DNA from: Croceicoccus bisphenolivorans
GTDB lineage: Bacteria; Pseudomonadota; Alphaproteobacteria; Sphingomonadales; Sphingomonadaceae
Direction of reading: 5' to 3'
NCBI RefSeq assembly: GCF_001634625.1
Contig: NZ_LRSE01000007.1
Location: 1 to 64,000 of the forward strand
Length of the DNA stretch: 64,000 bases
The translations under genes and the position numbers were made by a program. Shown one piece after another: positions 48,153 to 59,024 of the stretch (its first letter is position 1; each line of letters begins with the position of its first letter). The notes beneath the pieces are model-generated. The model did not search any database, was not told the origin of the DNA, and saw only the letters and a program-made list of their open reading frames with translations.

Positions 48153-49958
48153 ATGCCCACCTATACCGCTCCCGTGCGCGATACTCGCTTCGTGCTCGAA
48201 CAGGTCATCGGCCTTCCAGAACTGGCCGGACAGCCCGGATTCGAGGCTTTCGAGGCCGACATGATCGCGCCGATCCTTGAAGAGGCAGGCCGCTTCTTCG
48301 CCGAAGTTGTCGCTCCAACGAATCTCCCTGCGGACCGTGAAGGCTGCACGCGGAACGAGGATGGTTCTGTCACCACACCATCGGGTTTCCGCGAGATGTA
48401 TCAGCAGGTGCGCGAAGCCGGCTGGAGCACGCTCGCGATGGATCCTGAGGTTGGGGGGCAGGGGCTTCCCGGTGTGCTGAGTTTTGCGGTCGAAGAGTTC
48501 ATGACATCGGCGAACATGGCATTCGGGATGTATTTCGGCCTGACCGCCGGTGCGATCGAAGCAATCGAGGCACGCGCGTCACGGAAATTGCGGGACCTCT
48601 ACGTTCCGAAAATGGCGAGCGGCGAGTGGACGGGGACCATGAACCTCACCGAACCGCACGCCGGCACTGACCTTGGCCTGCTGCGCACACGTGCCGAACC
48701 CAACGGCGATGGCAGCCATTCGATAACGGGCACGAAGATCTTCATCTCTTCCGGCGAGCATGATCTGACCGACAATATCGTCCATCTGGTCCTTGCCCGC
48801 ACGCCCGATGCGCCAAAGGGCACCAAGGGCATATCGATGTTCATCGTGCCAAAGTTCATCCCCGACGCCGATGGCAATCCGGGTGAGCGGAACAGCCTGT
48901 CATGCGGCTCGATAGAAGAGAAGATGGGCATTCACGCCAATTCGACCTGCGTGATGAATTACGACGGAGCCAAAGGTTGGCTGGTCGGCGAGGAGAACAA
49001 GGGCCTTGCCGCGATGTTCATAATGATGAACGCCGCGCGCCTGTGGGTTGGCCTGCAGGGCTACTCTCAGGCCGAGAATGCCTACCAGAACGGCGCTGCC
49101 TATGCTCTCGACCGCCGTCAGGGCAGGGCGCTTACCGGTCCGGTCGATCCGAACGAGAGTGCCGACCCGCTGGTCGTCCACCCCGATGTCCGCCGCCTTC
49201 TGCTGGATTCGCGGGCGCGGGTGGAGGGAATGCGCGCCCTTGCGCTGTGGGTCGCGCTGCAGGCTGACCTCGCGAAAAATGCGACAAGCGAAGAGACGCG
49301 ATCCGCCGCCGACGACATGGTCCAGCTGCTGACGCCGATCGTGAAGGCCATCGGCACCGACATCGGCATGCAGGTCGCGCGCGACATGCAGCAAGTGTGG
49401 GGCGGGCACGGCTACATTGCAGAAAACGGCATGGAGCAGTTCGTCCGCGATGCCCGCATTACGCAAATCTACGAAGGCGCCAATGGCGTTCAGGCAATGG
49501 ATCTGGTCGGGCGAAAACTGCCGATGCACGGCGGCCGCGCGGTCCAGGCCCTGTTCGCAATGGTCGACAAGGACATCGAATCCGCTGGCGGTGACGAACG
49601 TCTGGCCGAACTGGCAAGTGCCCTCGGCAAGGCGAATGGCGAGTTGAAGGCCGCGTCGATGTGGCTGATGCAGAACGGTCCGGCCAACCCGAACAACGTG
49701 GGATCGGCGGCCTACCACTACATGGACATTCTCGGTCTCGTTTCGCTGGGCTGGATGTGGCTACGTTCGGCCATCGCGGCAGCCAAGTCGCTGGATGCGG
49801 GTGCGGAAGACGCGGGCTTCATGGAAGCGAAGCTGATCACCGCGCGCCATTTCGCGGAAAGCCTTCTGCCCGACGCCGGTGCCCTGCGGCGCAAGCTGCA
49901 GAACGGATCGGACACGATGATGGCCATGCCGGCGGAAGCGTTCGCCCGCACCGGCTGA
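48153..49958 (+). CDS. Long acyl-CoA dehydrogenase with C-terminal extension
   Basis: A 601-residue FAD flavoenzyme. N-terminal helices, middle beta domain (TGTMNLTEPHAGTDLGLLRT, GTKIFISSGEHD) and C-terminal helical domain (QVWGGHGYIAENGMEQFVRDARITQIYEGANGVQAMDLVGRKLPMHGG, holding the catalytic Glu in IYEGA), plus an extra domain of about 130 residues (AcdH_C type). This size class acts on medium or long acyl-CoAs. It shares a transcript with the LiuR-like regulator. Confidence 0.93.
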   Translation: MPTYTAPVRDTRFVLEQVIGLPELAGQPGFEAFEADMIAPILEEAGRFFAEVVAPTNLPADREGCTRNEDGSVTTPSGFREMYQQVREAGWSTLAMDPEVGGQGLPGVLSFAVEEFMTSANMAFGMYFGLTAGAIEAIEARASRKLRDLYVPKMASGEWTGTMNLTEPHAGTDLGLLRTRAEPNGDGSHSITGTKIFISSGEHDLTDNIVHLVLARTPDAPKGTKGISMFIVPKFIPDADGNPGERNSLSCGSIEEKMGIHANSTCVMNYDGAKGWLVGEENKGLAAMFIMMNAARLWVGLQGYSQAENAYQNGAAYALDRRQGRALTGPVDPNESADPLVVHPDVRRLLLDSRARVEGMRALALWVALQADLAKNATSEETRSAADDMVQLLTPIVKAIGTDIGMQVARDMQQVWGGHGYIAENGMEQFVRDARITQIYEGANGVQAMDLVGRKLPMHGGRAVQALFAMVDKDIESAGGDERLAELASALGKANGELKAASMWLMQNGPANPNNVGSAAYHYMDILGLVSLGWMWLRSAIAAAKSLDAGAEDAGFMEAKLITARHFAESLLPDAGALRRKLQNGSDTMMAMPAEAFARTG

Positions 49959-49962
49959 GGCG

Positions 49963-50670
49963 TCAGGCGGGAAAAAGTTCGTCCAGCAGCAGCATTGCGG
50001 CCGACCAGCTCTGCCGGTCGGCCCGCGCGTTGTAGGCAACGGCGGGAAGGTCCCGCAGGTCCGAAGCCGGATCGGTGAAGCCGTGCTTGACCCCGCCGAA
50101 TGCCATCAACTGCCACTGGGCATTGGCGGCATCCATTTCCTCTTCGAACGCCAGAACATGGTCGCGCGGAACCATCGGGTCGGCATCGCCATGGCACACA
50201 AGGACAACCGGCGCGATTGATCCTGTTGCAGGCGCACCGGTTGCCAGCAATCCGTGGAAGCTGACTATAGCGCAAAGGTCCGCACCGGCGCGCCCGAGTT
50301 CGAGCACTGCCATCCCGCCCATGCAGAAGCCGATGGCTGCAAACGTCAGGTCGGGAACGACCGATCGTGCAGCGGCAAGGTTGGCGTCCAGCACGCTGCG
50401 AAATCGCAATGTATCCTGCATCAGCAACCTGCCGGCGGCGAACACGTCCTCGATATCAGCCGGCATATCGCTACCGTAGAAGTCGCCGATCACGGCCACG
50501 AACCCTGCATCGGCCAGCATCCGCGCGCGAAGGTCCATCGCTTCGTTTCGATTAGCGATGGTCGGGCAGACGAGCACTGCTCCGCGCGGATTTTCGACCA
50601 CCGGTCTGATCACGGCAGCGCGATAGGTCACGCCGTCGTGATCGAAGCAATGCTCCTCGAACCCGTTCAT
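49963..50670 (-). CDS. Dienelactone hydrolase-family protein
   Basis: A 235-residue alpha/beta hydrolase. The Cys nucleophile elbow is GFCMGGMAV (about residue 117); [12 protein letters not shown] supplies the Asp and [12 protein letters not shown] the His of the triad. True dienelactone hydrolases act in chloroaromatic degradation, but this family is broad and no aromatic genes are nearby, so the substrate is open. Its start overlaps the cysK stop by 4 bases; convergent with the dehydrogenase gene. Confidence 0.85.
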   Translation of the reverse strand: MNGFEEHCFDHDGVTYRAAVIRPVVENPRGAVLVCPTIANRNEAMDLRARMLADAGFVAVIGDFYGSDMPADIEDVFAAGRLLMQDTLRFRSVLDANLAAARSVVPDLTFAAIGFCMGGMAVLELGRAGADLCAIVSFHGLLATGAPATGSIAPVVLVCHGDADPMVPRDHVLAFEEEMDAANAQWQLMAFGGVKHGFTDPASDLRDLPAVAYNARADRQSWSAAMLLLDELFPA

Positions 50671-51584
50671 TCCGGCAGGAATTCCGGCACCGAGAGGTAA
50701 CGCTCACCCGTATCGTAGTTGAAGCCTAAAATGCGCGAACCGCTTGGCAGGTCCGGCAATTTCTTGGCGATGGCAGCCAGCGTCGCGCCCGAACTGATGC
50801 CGACAAGCAACCCTTCGGTCCGCGCGCAATTGCGTGCCATTTCCTTGGCCTCTTCAGCACCGACCTGAATCGCGCCATCGATCGAACGGGTGTGCAGGTT
50901 GCCCGGAATGAACCCTGCGCCAATGCCCTGGATCGGGTGCGGACCGGGTTGGCCGCCGGAAATAACCGGCGAGAGTTCCGGCTCTACCGCATAGGCCTTC
51001 AACCCGCTCCACTTCTCCTTCAGCGCCTCCGCACAGCCGGTCAGGTGACCGCCGGTGCCGACGCCGGTGATCAGCACATCAACGGGATTCTCCATGAAGT
51101 CGGCCATGATCTCGCGCGCGGTAGTACGGGCGTGGACCGAGATATTGGCCGGGTTCTCGAACTGCTGCGGCATCCAGCTGTTCGGCGTTTCGGCGACCAG
51201 TTCCTGCGCGCGGGCGAGGGCACCCTTCATGCCAAGCTCGCGCGGGGTGAGATCGAAAGTCGCGCCATAGGCCAGCATCAGGCGGCGGCGTTCAAGCGAC
51301 ATCGATTCGGGCATGACCAGGACAAGGTTGTAGCCCTTTACCGCCGCCACCATGGCAAGGCCGATGCCGGTGTTGCCCGACGTCGGCTCGATAATCGTGC
51401 CGCCGGGCTTCAGGTGGCCGTCCGCCTCCGCCTGTTCGACCATGGCGAGGGCAATGCGATCCTTGATCGAGCCGCCGGGATTGGATCGTTCGGACTTGAT
51501 CCACACCTCGTGGTCCGGAAACAGCCGTGACAGGCGGATGTGGGGCGTGTTTCCGATGGTTGCGAGTACGCTGTCGGCCTTCAT
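50667..51584 (-). CDS. cysK: Cysteine synthase A
   Basis: A 305-residue PLP enzyme making cysteine from O-acetylserine and sulfide. The PLP-Lys motif [13 protein letters not shown] (Lys near 42), [32 protein letters not shown] (phosphate-binding glycines) and [11 protein letters not shown] are complete. Its stop overlaps the start of the hydrolase gene. The upstream MFS gene runs the same way after a 24-base gap. Confidence 0.95.
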   Translation of the reverse strand: MKADSVLATIGNTPHIRLSRLFPDHEVWIKSERSNPGGSIKDRIALAMVEQAEADGHLKPGGTIIEPTSGNTGIGLAMVAAVKGYNLVLVMPESMSLERRRLMLAYGATFDLTPRELGMKGALARAQELVAETPNSWMPQQFENPANISVHARTTAREIMADFMENPVDVLITGVGTGGHLTGCAEALKEKWSGLKAYAVEPELSPVISGGQPGPHPIQGIGAGFIPGNLHTRSIDGAIQVGAEEAKEMARNCARTEGLLVGISSGATLAAIAKKLPDLPSGSRILGFNYDTGERYLSVPEFLPE

Positions 51585-51608
51585 TGTCGCGGCTCCTTGT
51601 CCCTATGC

Positions 51609-52892
51609 CTACTCCCGGTAGGTGGGAGCGAATGTGCGGGCGTTCTTCAATTCAGGAAATGCTAACGCCCAGATCAGGGTTACCAATATCGCCCCGGCAC
51701 CGCCAAAGACAACCGCTCCCGTCGCGCCGAGGATCGCGGCAGCCACGCCGGACTGCAGTTCGCCCAGCTCGTTGGAGGCCGATATGGCGAGCCCGGACAG
51801 GGAAGATACCCGCCCACGCATGTTGTCAGGCGTGTTCAGTTGGATAAGCGAATTGCGCACGAAAACGGAAACCATGTCCGCCGCGCCAAGAATGACGAGC
51901 AGGGCGAGGCTGTAAAGCAGGGTGTGACTGAACCCGAAAACCGCCGTGGCCGCGCCGTAGATGCCGACGGCCCAGAGCATCTTGACGCCAACGTTGCGCT
52001 CCATCGGCTTTAACGCGAACCACAGTGCGACCAGACCTGCGCCGATGGCCGGGGCCGCACGCATCCAGCCAAGACCGACCGGGCCTACCTGCAGAATGTC
52101 GCGGGCGAACACCGGCAAAAGCGCAGTCACCCCGCCAAGCAGCACGGCAAAGAGATCGAGCGAGATCGCACCGAGCAGAAAGCGGTCGTGCCAGACGAAG
52201 CGCAGGCCTTCCTTGATCTGCACGACCGGGCGTACCGTGCGATCGATATCGGGCTGAGTGCGCGGCTTGATGAGCGAAATCAGGACCGCCGACACGCCGA
52301 GCAGGCCAACCGCCACAATATAGGGCAGCGACGGGAAGACCGCGTAAAGCATGCCGCCAACGGCGGGCCCCAGCACGCTTGCAAATTGCCATGCGATCGA
52401 ATTGGTCGCGATCGCGCGTGGGATGACCGGTGCCGGCACGAGGTTGGGGGCAAGCGAGCTCATCGCAGGGCCAAAGAATATGCGCGCGATGCCATGCATT
52501 GCGGCCAGCCCGAACAGAATCGGCAACGACAACGCCCCCAGCCACGTGGCAAGGCCAAGGCCGGAGGCAACCACCATGTCGAGCATGACGGAAATGGTAG
52601 CGACCGTGCGCCGATCGTATCGGTCTGCCACGAGCCCCGACACAGGCGTCAGCAGGAACAGTGGCACGAATTGCACGAAGCCCAGAATGCCAAGTTGAAA
52701 CGCAGCCGCGCTCCGGCTCATGCCATAGTCAGACCGCGCGACATCGTAAACCTGCCAGCCCAGCACAACGACCAGCGAAAGCGTGGCTATGACGCCGCAG
52801 AACCGGGCGACCCAGAAAAGGCGATAATCGCGATAGGCGAGCGGATGGCGCGGCCCGGAAAAATTGGCGCCGGCTTCTATCGTATCTTCCAT
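51609..52892 (-). CDS. MFS transporter
   Basis: A 427-residue major-facilitator protein with about twelve helices (WVARFCGVIATLSLVVVLGWQVYDVAR, then ATLGLVADRYDRRTV-like LVADRYDRRTVATISVM between TM2 and TM3). The sequence resembles the MFS_3 group near EntS, proton-coupled exporters of unknown substrates here. ATG 52892 starts MEDTIEAGANFSGP; a longer frame to 52958 overlaps the carbonic anhydrase gene and is rejected. Follows the anhydrase gene by ten bases in the same direction. Confidence 0.85.
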   Translation of the reverse strand: MEDTIEAGANFSGPRHPLAYRDYRLFWVARFCGVIATLSLVVVLGWQVYDVARSDYGMSRSAAAFQLGILGFVQFVPLFLLTPVSGLVADRYDRRTVATISVMLDMVVASGLGLATWLGALSLPILFGLAAMHGIARIFFGPAMSSLAPNLVPAPVIPRAIATNSIAWQFASVLGPAVGGMLYAVFPSLPYIVAVGLLGVSAVLISLIKPRTQPDIDRTVRPVVQIKEGLRFVWHDRFLLGAISLDLFAVLLGGVTALLPVFARDILQVGPVGLGWMRAAPAIGAGLVALWFALKPMERNVGVKMLWAVGIYGAATAVFGFSHTLLYSLALLVILGAADMVSVFVRNSLIQLNTPDNMRGRVSSLSGLAISASNELGELQSGVAAAILGATGAVVFGGAGAILVTLIWALAFPELKNARTFAPTYRE

Positions 52893-52902
52893 GCCGGCCT
52901 GC

Positions 52903-53553
52903 TCAGGCCGCGGGCGAGAACTGGCCGGTTGCTTCGTCCAGCCAGTGCAGAACACCATCGGAGATAGCGAAGAACCCGCCGCGCAAGGTCAGTTTGCCCT
53001 TGGCTTCCTTCTGCTGGATGCAGGGGAAAGTGCGCAGGTTCTCGATCGAAACCTTCACTGCCGCCTGCTCCATGGCCCGTTCTGCCTTGCGCCCTTCGGT
53101 TCCGTGTTTGGCGGCGACTTCGTCGCGGGCATCGTCGAGAAGCTCGATCCAGTCGGCGATGAAACCGCCCCTGCCGGGTTCCGCGCCCTGCATCTTCTGG
53201 GTCAGCGCTGCCTGACAGCCGCCGCACATGCCGTGGCCCAGCACCACGATTTCCTCGACCTCAAGCACCTGAACGGCGAATTCAAGGGCTGCCGATACAC
53301 CGTGATGCCCCGGCGTCGTTTCGAACGGGGGGACCATCGCGGCCACGTTGCGCACCACGAAAATCTCGCCGGGATCGACATCGAACACCTGCGCCGGATC
53401 GACGCGGCTGTCGGAACAGGAGATGACCATGACCTTCGGCGACTGCCCGTCTTTCAGGCGCATCCAGCGTTCGTGCTGGGGATGCCATAGCTTCTCGCGA
53501 AAGCGCATGTAGCCGGCGTTCAGGGCCTCGAAGGCGGAAGGAGAATCGGTCAT
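52903..53553 (-). CDS. Beta-carbonic anhydrase
   Basis: A 216-residue zinc enzyme hydrating CO2. The beta-class signature is complete: zinc ligands Cys in SCSDSRVDP (about 45), His and Cys in LGHGMCGGC (about 103-106), with Asp-Arg dyad DSR. ATG 53553 is preferred over an upstream extension lacking similarity. Probably cytoplasmic; co-directional with the MFS and cysK genes. Divergent from lipA with 58 bases between. Confidence 0.95.
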   Translation of the reverse strand: MTDSPSAFEALNAGYMRFREKLWHPQHERWMRLKDGQSPKVMVISCSDSRVDPAQVFDVDPGEIFVVRNVAAMVPPFETTPGHHGVSAALEFAVQVLEVEEIVVLGHGMCGGCQAALTQKMQGAEPGRGGFIADWIELLDDARDEVAAKHGTEGRKAERAMEQAAVKVSIENLRTFPCIQQKEAKGKLTLRGGFFAISDGVLHWLDEATGQFSPAA

Positions 53554-53611
53554 GCGCTCCCTTTGCCGCCAACCATTGCGACTGGCAAGCGACGGGCCTA
53601 TGTGGAGCCCC

Positions 53612-54562
53612 ATGAACGAGATACCCGCAAGCGCCGACCTCAAGACCGAGCAGCAGGCAGAACGCCGCCGCAAGCCCGACTGGATTCGCGTAAAGGCACC
53701 GACCAGCAAGGGTTATGCCGAAACGCGCCGCCTGATGCGCGACCTGAAACTGAACACGGTCTGCGAGGAAGCGGCCTGCCCGAACATCGGCGAATGCTGG
53801 ACCAAGAAGCATGCGACCGTGATGATTCTGGGTGATGTCTGCACCCGCGCCTGCCGCTTCTGCAACGTGAAGACCGGAATGCCGCGCGTGCTGGACCCGA
53901 TGGAGCCGGTGAACGTCGCGACTGCCGCAGCCGAAATGGGGCTGGAGCATATCGTGATCACATCGGTCGACCGCGACGATCTGCCCGACGGCGGTGCCGG
54001 CCACTTCGTCAAGGTGATCGAGGAACTGCGCAAGCGCACGCCCAACACGACGATCGAGATCCTGACCCCCGACTTCCGCGGCAAGATGAAGAAGGCGGTA
54101 GCTGCCATCGTTGAGGCGCGGCCCGATGTCTATAACCACAATCTCGAAACCGTGCCGCGCCTTTACCCGACCGTGCGGCCCGGTGCGCGCTACTACGCAT
54201 CGTTGCGGCTGCTGGAAGAGGTGAAGAACCTCGACCCGTCGATCTTTACCAAGAGCGGCATCATGCTCGGCCTTGGCGAACAGCGACTGGAAATCCATCA
54301 GGTGATGGACGACATGCGCAGTGCCGACATCGACTTCCTGACGATGGGCCAGTACCTGCAGCCCACACCCAAGCATCACAAGGTCATCGATTTCGTGACC
54401 CCGCAGCAGTTCGACGCGCTGGGTTCGATCGCGCGGGCCAAGGGCTTCCTGCAAGTGGCGTCCAGTCCGCTGACGCGTTCCAGCTATCACGCCGGTGACG
54501 ACTTTGCCGAAATGCGCGCCGCGCGCGAGGCGAAGCTTGCGAAAGCCGCAACTGCGAAGTGA
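53612..54562 (+). CDS. lipA: Lipoyl synthase
   Basis: A 316-residue radical-SAM enzyme inserting two sulfurs into octanoyl groups. The auxiliary cluster [12 protein letters not shown] (C-x4-C-x5-C) and the SAM cluster CTRACRFC (C-x3-C-x2-C) are both present, followed by [13 protein letters not shown] and RSSYHAGD near the C-terminus, the usual LipA end. ATG 53612 keeps the family N-terminus ([12 protein letters not shown]). First of a cluster with COQ10-like and PncC genes. Confidence 0.97.
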   Translation: MNEIPASADLKTEQQAERRRKPDWIRVKAPTSKGYAETRRLMRDLKLNTVCEEAACPNIGECWTKKHATVMILGDVCTRACRFCNVKTGMPRVLDPMEPVNVATAAAEMGLEHIVITSVDRDDLPDGGAGHFVKVIEELRKRTPNTTIEILTPDFRGKMKKAVAAIVEARPDVYNHNLETVPRLYPTVRPGARYYASLRLLEEVKNLDPSIFTKSGIMLGLGEQRLEIHQVMDDMRSADIDFLTMGQYLQPTPKHHKVIDFVTPQQFDALGSIARAKGFLQVASSPLTRSSYHAGDDFAEMRAAREAKLAKAATAK

Positions 54563-54575
54563 GCCTGCCCGACTG

Positions 54576-55016
54576 ATGCCGAATATTCGCGAGTCGCGCG
54601 AGCTTCCCTATAGCGCCGGTCAGATGTTCGATCTGGTGGCGGATGTGGGCAAGTACCAGCAGTTCCTGCCATGGGTTGTCGCCACCCGGGTGAAATCCGA
54701 CAGCGAGACCGAAATGGTCGCCGACATGATGGTCGGCTTCAAGGCGCTGCGCGAGAAGTTCACGTCGAAAGTCCACAAACAGCGCCCGACGCGGATCCTG
54801 GTGGAATATGTCGACGGGCCGCTCAGCCATCTGGAAAACAGCTGGCATTTCGAGCCGCTGACCGAAACGAACTGCCGGATCGACTTTTGCGTCGACTTCA
54901 CGTTCCGGAACTCGGTTTTCGAAGCATTGGCCGGCCAATACCTCGACCGTGCCTTCCGCAAGATGGTGGGCGCTTTCGAAACGCGCGCCCACGAGCTTTA
55001 CGGCGAGCCAGTCTGA
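54576..55016 (+). CDS. COQ10-like ubiquinone-binding protein (RatA family)
   Basis: A 146-residue START-domain protein: SRELPYSAGQMFDLVADVGKYQQFLPWVVATRV near the N-terminus and GPLSHLENSWHFEPL, FRNSVFEALAGQYLDRAFRKMVGAFETRA toward the C-terminus. This is the COQ10/RatA family that binds ubiquinone or precursors in alphaproteobacteria. It starts 13 bases after lipA and shares its strand. The pairing of lipA with this gene is common in the group. Confidence 0.92.
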   Translation: MPNIRESRELPYSAGQMFDLVADVGKYQQFLPWVVATRVKSDSETEMVADMMVGFKALREKFTSKVHKQRPTRILVEYVDGPLSHLENSWHFEPLTETNCRIDFCVDFTFRNSVFEALAGQYLDRAFRKMVGAFETRAHELYGEPV

Positions 55017-55538
55017 TCAGGCAGAGTTGGAAGGCTTCGGCAGCAACAGTTCAAGCGCGCAGATCGCCGCCTGATGGCGCACTTCGGCGCGGGTCTTGCA
55101 GTCGAATTTCTTGAGTTCGGCGGCCGGTTCCTTGTCATCAAGGTCCTTGCGGCGCGCCCTTGCGAAGACCACCGTGCCCACCGGCTTCAACTCACTGCCG
55201 CCTTCCGGTCCGGCGATACCGGTGATCGCCACGGCAAGGTCGGCCTTCGAATGGGCAAGCGCACCCTGCGCCATCGACCATGCAACGGCGATGGAAACGG
55301 CGCCGAAAGTCTCGATCAGATCGGACGGAACCGCCAGCATCTCCATCTTCGCGTCGTTCGAGTAAGAGACGAAGGCGCGGTCCAGAACGGCGGACGATCC
55401 GGGAATTTCCGTGAGCGCTGCAGCGACGAGGCCACCGGTGCAGCTTTCGGCCACGGAAATGGTCGTCCCGCGCTCGCGGTGGGCCTGAATGACCTTTTCG
55501 GCAAGCGCGACGAGATCGGAGGGGAGAATATCGTCCAT
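55017..55538 (-). CDS. pncC: Nicotinamide-nucleotide amidase (CinA C-terminal type)
   Basis: A 173-residue enzyme recycling nicotinamide mononucleotide. [43 protein letters not shown] and [25 protein letters not shown] are the CinA C-terminal (PncC) signatures. The N-terminal MoaB-like domain of full CinA is absent, which is usual for free PncC. Stop adjoins the COQ10 stop (convergent); divergent gene ispDF lies beyond. Confidence 0.93.
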   Translation of the reverse strand: MDDILPSDLVALAEKVIQAHRERGTTISVAESCTGGLVAAALTEIPGSSAVLDRAFVSYSNDAKMEMLAVPSDLIETFGAVSIAVAWSMAQGALAHSKADLAVAITGIAGPEGGSELKPVGTVVFARARRKDLDDKEPAAELKKFDCKTRAEVRHQAAICALELLLPKPSNSA

Positions 55539-55583
55539 GAGTGTCCGTTTGACTGCTAAATGCGGGAGTAGTCCGACAGGTTC

Positions 55584-56765
55584 CTAAATCCGGCGCAAGA
55601 GAACCTGGGCCTGGGCCGCGATACCTTCACCGCGACCGGTGAACCCCAGCCGTTCGGTCGTGGTCGCCTTCACCGATATGGCCGCGATGTCAACCGCCAG
55701 CAGTTCGGCGATCCGTGCTCGCATGGCGTTACGATGGGGGCCGACCTTCGGCGCTTCGCAGATGATTGTAACGTCCGCATTGCCAAGGACGAAACCCGCC
55801 TCTCGCGCGAGTTTCGCTGCATGGGTGAGGAAGAGATGCGAGGGCGCGCCTTTCCATTGCGGGTCCGAAGGCGGGAAATGCTGGCCGATATCGCCCAGCG
55901 CCGCCGCGCCCAGGAGCGCGTCGGTCAGCGCGTGAAGCGCCACATCCGCATCGCTGTGCCCTGACAGCGATCTGGAGTGCGGAACATGGATGCCGCAAAG
56001 CCAGACGCCGTCACCGGGGACGAGCCGGTGGACATCGTAACCGCTACCGGTGCGGAACACCGGAATGCCGTGGATGGCCTCTGCCCGCTCGAAGTCGGCG
56101 GGGTGCGTCAGTTTTTCGAGCATCGCATCTCCTTCGACAATCGCGATGGTGCCGCCATTGGCGCGGACCATTTGGGCGTCGTCGGTGGCTTCTCGCCCGT
56201 CAGGCCATGTCCTGTGCGCCGAAACCAGCGCATCGAAGCGAAACGCCTGCGGTGTCTGGATCCGCCATAATCCCGCGCGCGGAACCGTGGGACCGAGCAG
56301 AGCGCCTTCGCCAGTCGCCAGCGTATCGACAACGGGCAACGCGGGAACGGCCCCGTCGTGGTTTGCAAGCGCAGAGAGCAGGCCGTCGATTACCCTCGCG
56401 GGACAGAACGGGCGTGCAGCGTCGTGGATCAGGACACGCTTCGCACCACCCTCGGACGCCAGCATCGCCAGCGCGTTGGCCACCGAATCGTGCCGTTCCA
56501 AGCCGCCATGCACGAAGCGGGGCCAGGCACAGCCTGCCGTGGCCTGCGCCAGCAGGCCTTCCTGCCCCTGAGCGATGACCACCAGCACATCGTCGATCGC
56601 GGGATGGCCGGTGAAGGCGGCGATGCAGTGGGCGACGAGGCTTTGGCCAGCGACTACCCTGAACTGCTTGGGAAGCCCGCCACCGGCCCGCTCGCCCTTT
56701 CCGGCTGCAACGATGACCGCAACGGTCCTGTCGGTGTTGCCGGGGTGAGGGCGGGCACTATCCAT
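55584..56765 (-). CDS. ispDF: Bifunctional IspD/IspF isoprenoid enzyme
   Basis: A 393-residue fusion catalysing two MEP-pathway steps: cytidylyl transfer (IspD, about residues 14-225; [19 protein letters not shown]) and cyclisation to MEcPP (IspF, about 230-393; [56 protein letters not shown]). The fused form is characteristic of many alphaproteobacteria. ATG 56765 chosen; upstream codons are not family-like. Divergent from dusB with about 110 bases between. Confidence 0.96.
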   Translation of the reverse strand: MDSARPHPGNTDRTVAVIVAAGKGERAGGGLPKQFRVVAGQSLVAHCIAAFTGHPAIDDVLVVIAQGQEGLLAQATAGCAWPRFVHGGLERHDSVANALAMLASEGGAKRVLIHDAARPFCPARVIDGLLSALANHDGAVPALPVVDTLATGEGALLGPTVPRAGLWRIQTPQAFRFDALVSAHRTWPDGREATDDAQMVRANGGTIAIVEGDAMLEKLTHPADFERAEAIHGIPVFRTGSGYDVHRLVPGDGVWLCGIHVPHSRSLSGHSDADVALHALTDALLGAAALGDIGQHFPPSDPQWKGAPSHLFLTHAAKLAREAGFVLGNADVTIICEAPKVGPHRNAMRARIAELLAVDIAAISVKATTTERLGFTGRGEGIAAQAQVLLRRI

Positions 56766-56849
56766 GGCGCGGCGCTTAGCCCGACGGGGCGGCATAATCC
56801 AGTGTCGCCAGCGGGTCTTGCCGCATGACACCGTTTCGATTAAACGCCT

Positions 56850-56864
56850 GCCTAAATTTTAGGC
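56850..56864. promoter_or_regulatory. Palindrome upstream of dusB
   Basis: A perfect 15-base palindrome GCCTAAA-T-TTTAGGC, ending ten bases before the dusB ATG. It might be an operator or a short 5' hairpin affecting ribosome access; no partner protein is evident. Confidence 0.5.
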
Positions 56865-56874
56865 ACATTCGCAT

Positions 56875-57900
56875 ATGCAACATCCCGTTCCGCCCAAACT
56901 CGATCCAATCGCGATCGGTCCGGTTTCCGTGACGACGCCAGTGATTCTGGCGCCGATGACCGGTGTCACCGATCGCCCGTTCCGGACGCTGGTGCGCAAG
57001 TTCGGTTCCGGCCTGAACGTGACCGAGATGATCGCCAGCCCCGCGATGATCCGCGAGACCCGCCAGTCGCTGCAGAAAGCGGACTGGGACCCGTGCGAGG
57101 AACCGGTGTCGCTGCAGCTTGCCGGATGCAGCCCGACAGAGATGGCCGAGGCCGCCAAGCTGAACGAGGACCGCGGCGCGGCGATCATCGACATCAACAT
57201 GGGTTGCCCGGTGAAGAAGGTCGTCAATGGCGATGCGGGAAGCGCGTTGATGCGCGATCTGCCGCTGGCAGCCAGCCTGATCGAGGCAACGGTAAAGGCC
57301 GTGTCCGTGCCGGTTACGGTGAAGATGCGCATGGGCTGGGATCACGCCAGCCTCAACGCGCCCGAACTGGCGCGCATTGCCGAAGATCTCGGTGCGAAGA
57401 TGATCACCGTCCACGGGCGGACTCGCAACCAGATGTACAAGGGCAGCGCCGACTGGGCCTTTGTCCGCAATGTGAAGGAAGCGGTCTCGCTGCCGGTCAT
57501 CGTGAACGGAGACATCTGCAGCATCGCCGATTCGGCCAAGGCGCTGGACCAGAGCGGTGCCGACGGCGTGATGATCGGGCGCGGAGCCTATGGCAAGCCA
57601 TGGCTGCTGGGGCAGGTCATGGACTGGCTGGAGGGGCGCGACGTGCGCCGCGATCCGACTCTGGCCGAACAGTTCGCGCTTATCGTCGAACACTACGATG
57701 CGATGCTGGAGCATTATGGCCGCTTCACCGGCGTGCGCATGGCGCGCAAGCACCTTGGCTGGTACACCAAGGGCCTGCCCGGATCGGCCGAATTCCGTAA
57801 CAAGGTCAATTTCGTGGACGATGCCGATGCGGCGCTGGCCATGATCCGCGATTTCTATGCCCCCCTGCTGGATGGCGATCCAGAGCGGAGGGCTGCGTGA
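56875..57900 (+). CDS. dusB: tRNA dihydrouridine synthase DusB
   Basis: A 341-residue FMN enzyme reducing uridine in tRNA. The Dus fold begins [23 protein letters not shown] contacts MGCPVKKV (catalytic Cys in NMGCP near 110) and VNGDICS / [13 protein letters not shown] follow. First gene of the dusB-ntrB-ntrC-ntrY-ntrX cluster; in older literature nifR3. Stop overlaps the ntrB start by 4 bases. Confidence 0.96.
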   Translation: MQHPVPPKLDPIAIGPVSVTTPVILAPMTGVTDRPFRTLVRKFGSGLNVTEMIASPAMIRETRQSLQKADWDPCEEPVSLQLAGCSPTEMAEAAKLNEDRGAAIIDINMGCPVKKVVNGDAGSALMRDLPLAASLIEATVKAVSVPVTVKMRMGWDHASLNAPELARIAEDLGAKMITVHGRTRNQMYKGSADWAFVRNVKEAVSLPVIVNGDICSIADSAKALDQSGADGVMIGRGAYGKPWLLGQVMDWLEGRDVRRDPTLAEQFALIVEHYDAMLEHYGRFTGVRMARKHLGWYTKGLPGSAEFRNKVNFVDDADAALAMIRDFYAPLLDGDPERRAA

Positions 57901-59024
57901 ACCTCCTCAGGCCGTCGGGCGACACGCCCGATGCCGGCAAGCTTCTTGCCAGCCTGCCGCAAGCGATCGTCGTCCTGCGGCCGGGCCTGAAAATTGCAGA
58001 GGTCAATGCGGCCGCGGAACAGCTTCTGGGGCAGGGCGCCCGCCGGCTTGCGGGCAAATCGCTCGATTCCGTGATCGAGTTCGGCGATGGCCGGCTGATC
58101 GGGATGATGGCGGACAGCGAGGTCCAGATAACCGCGCGCGATATCGCGGCAAAGATCGGCAAGGCCGATGCGGCCCGCCTGAACGTCATGATTGCCCCCG
58201 TTATCGGCAACCCGGGCTGGCAGATCCTTACCCTGAACGTGCCGACCGAGCTCGATTCACTGGACGGGACGGGAGATGCGGAGCGCGAGAATTCGGTTTT
58301 GCGCGCACCCGAAATCCTTGCCCACGAAATCAAGAACCCGCTCGCCGGTATTCGCGGCGCGGCCCAGCTAATCGCGCGCAAGCTGCGGGCCAAGGACAGG
58401 CCGCTGGCCCAACTGATCGCCGACGAGGTCGACCGGATCGCCCACCTGATTGACCAGATGCAGTCGCTCAGCCGGCGAACCCGCGAACCGGCCGTCGCGC
58501 TCAACCTCCATGTCGCCGTGCGTCGCGCGCTTGCCGTGGTGGAGGCCAAGGGGCTGGGCGATGTCCGGCTGGTCGAGGAATTCGACCCGTCGCTGCCCGA
58601 TGTGATGGCCAATAGCGAAGCGCTGATGCAGGTGCTGATCAACCTTCTCACCAATGCCGTGGAAGCCTGCGGAACCAGCGCAAGGCCGACCGTGAACGTC
58701 CGCACCCGTTTCGCCAGCGGCATCGCGCTGCGTACGCAGGCCGGACGCTCCCCGCTTCGCCTGCCGATCGAGATCACGGTTTCGGACAACGGGCCGGGCA
58801 TCGATCCGGCAGTGCGCGACCACTTGTTCGAACCCTTCGTCACATCGAAAAAGGCGGGACAGGGGCTGGGCCTGGCGCTAGTGAGCAAGCTGCTGCGTGA
58901 CATGGACGGGCGCATCAGCCACGACCGCGACGAGAATACCGGACGCACGAATTTTCGCATCCACCTGCCGGTTGCCGCCACGTTCAAGCGCACAGCAAAC
59001 CATGTTGACGAGGCTGCAGCGTGA
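57897..59024 (+). CDS. ntrB: Nitrogen regulation histidine kinase NtrB
   Basis: A 375-residue soluble sensor kinase. PAS-like N-terminus (about 15-120), H box [17 protein letters not shown] (His near 143), then N box [14 protein letters not shown] boxes SDNGPGIDP and [20 protein letters not shown]. It phosphorylates NtrC when nitrogen is limiting; PII regulation is expected from the family. GTG start at 57897 overlaps dusB, stop overlaps ntrC by 4 bases. Confidence 0.96.
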   Translation: MNLLRPSGDTPDAGKLLASLPQAIVVLRPGLKIAEVNAAAEQLLGQGARRLAGKSLDSVIEFGDGRLIGMMADSEVQITARDIAAKIGKADAARLNVMIAPVIGNPGWQILTLNVPTELDSLDGTGDAERENSVLRAPEILAHEIKNPLAGIRGAAQLIARKLRAKDRPLAQLIADEVDRIAHLIDQMQSLSRRTREPAVALNLHVAVRRALAVVEAKGLGDVRLVEEFDPSLPDVMANSEALMQVLINLLTNAVEACGTSARPTVNVRTRFASGIALRTQAGRSPLRLPIEITVSDNGPGIDPAVRDHLFEPFVTSKKAGQGLGLALVSKLLRDMDGRISHDRDENTGRTNFRIHLPVAATFKRTANHVDEAAA

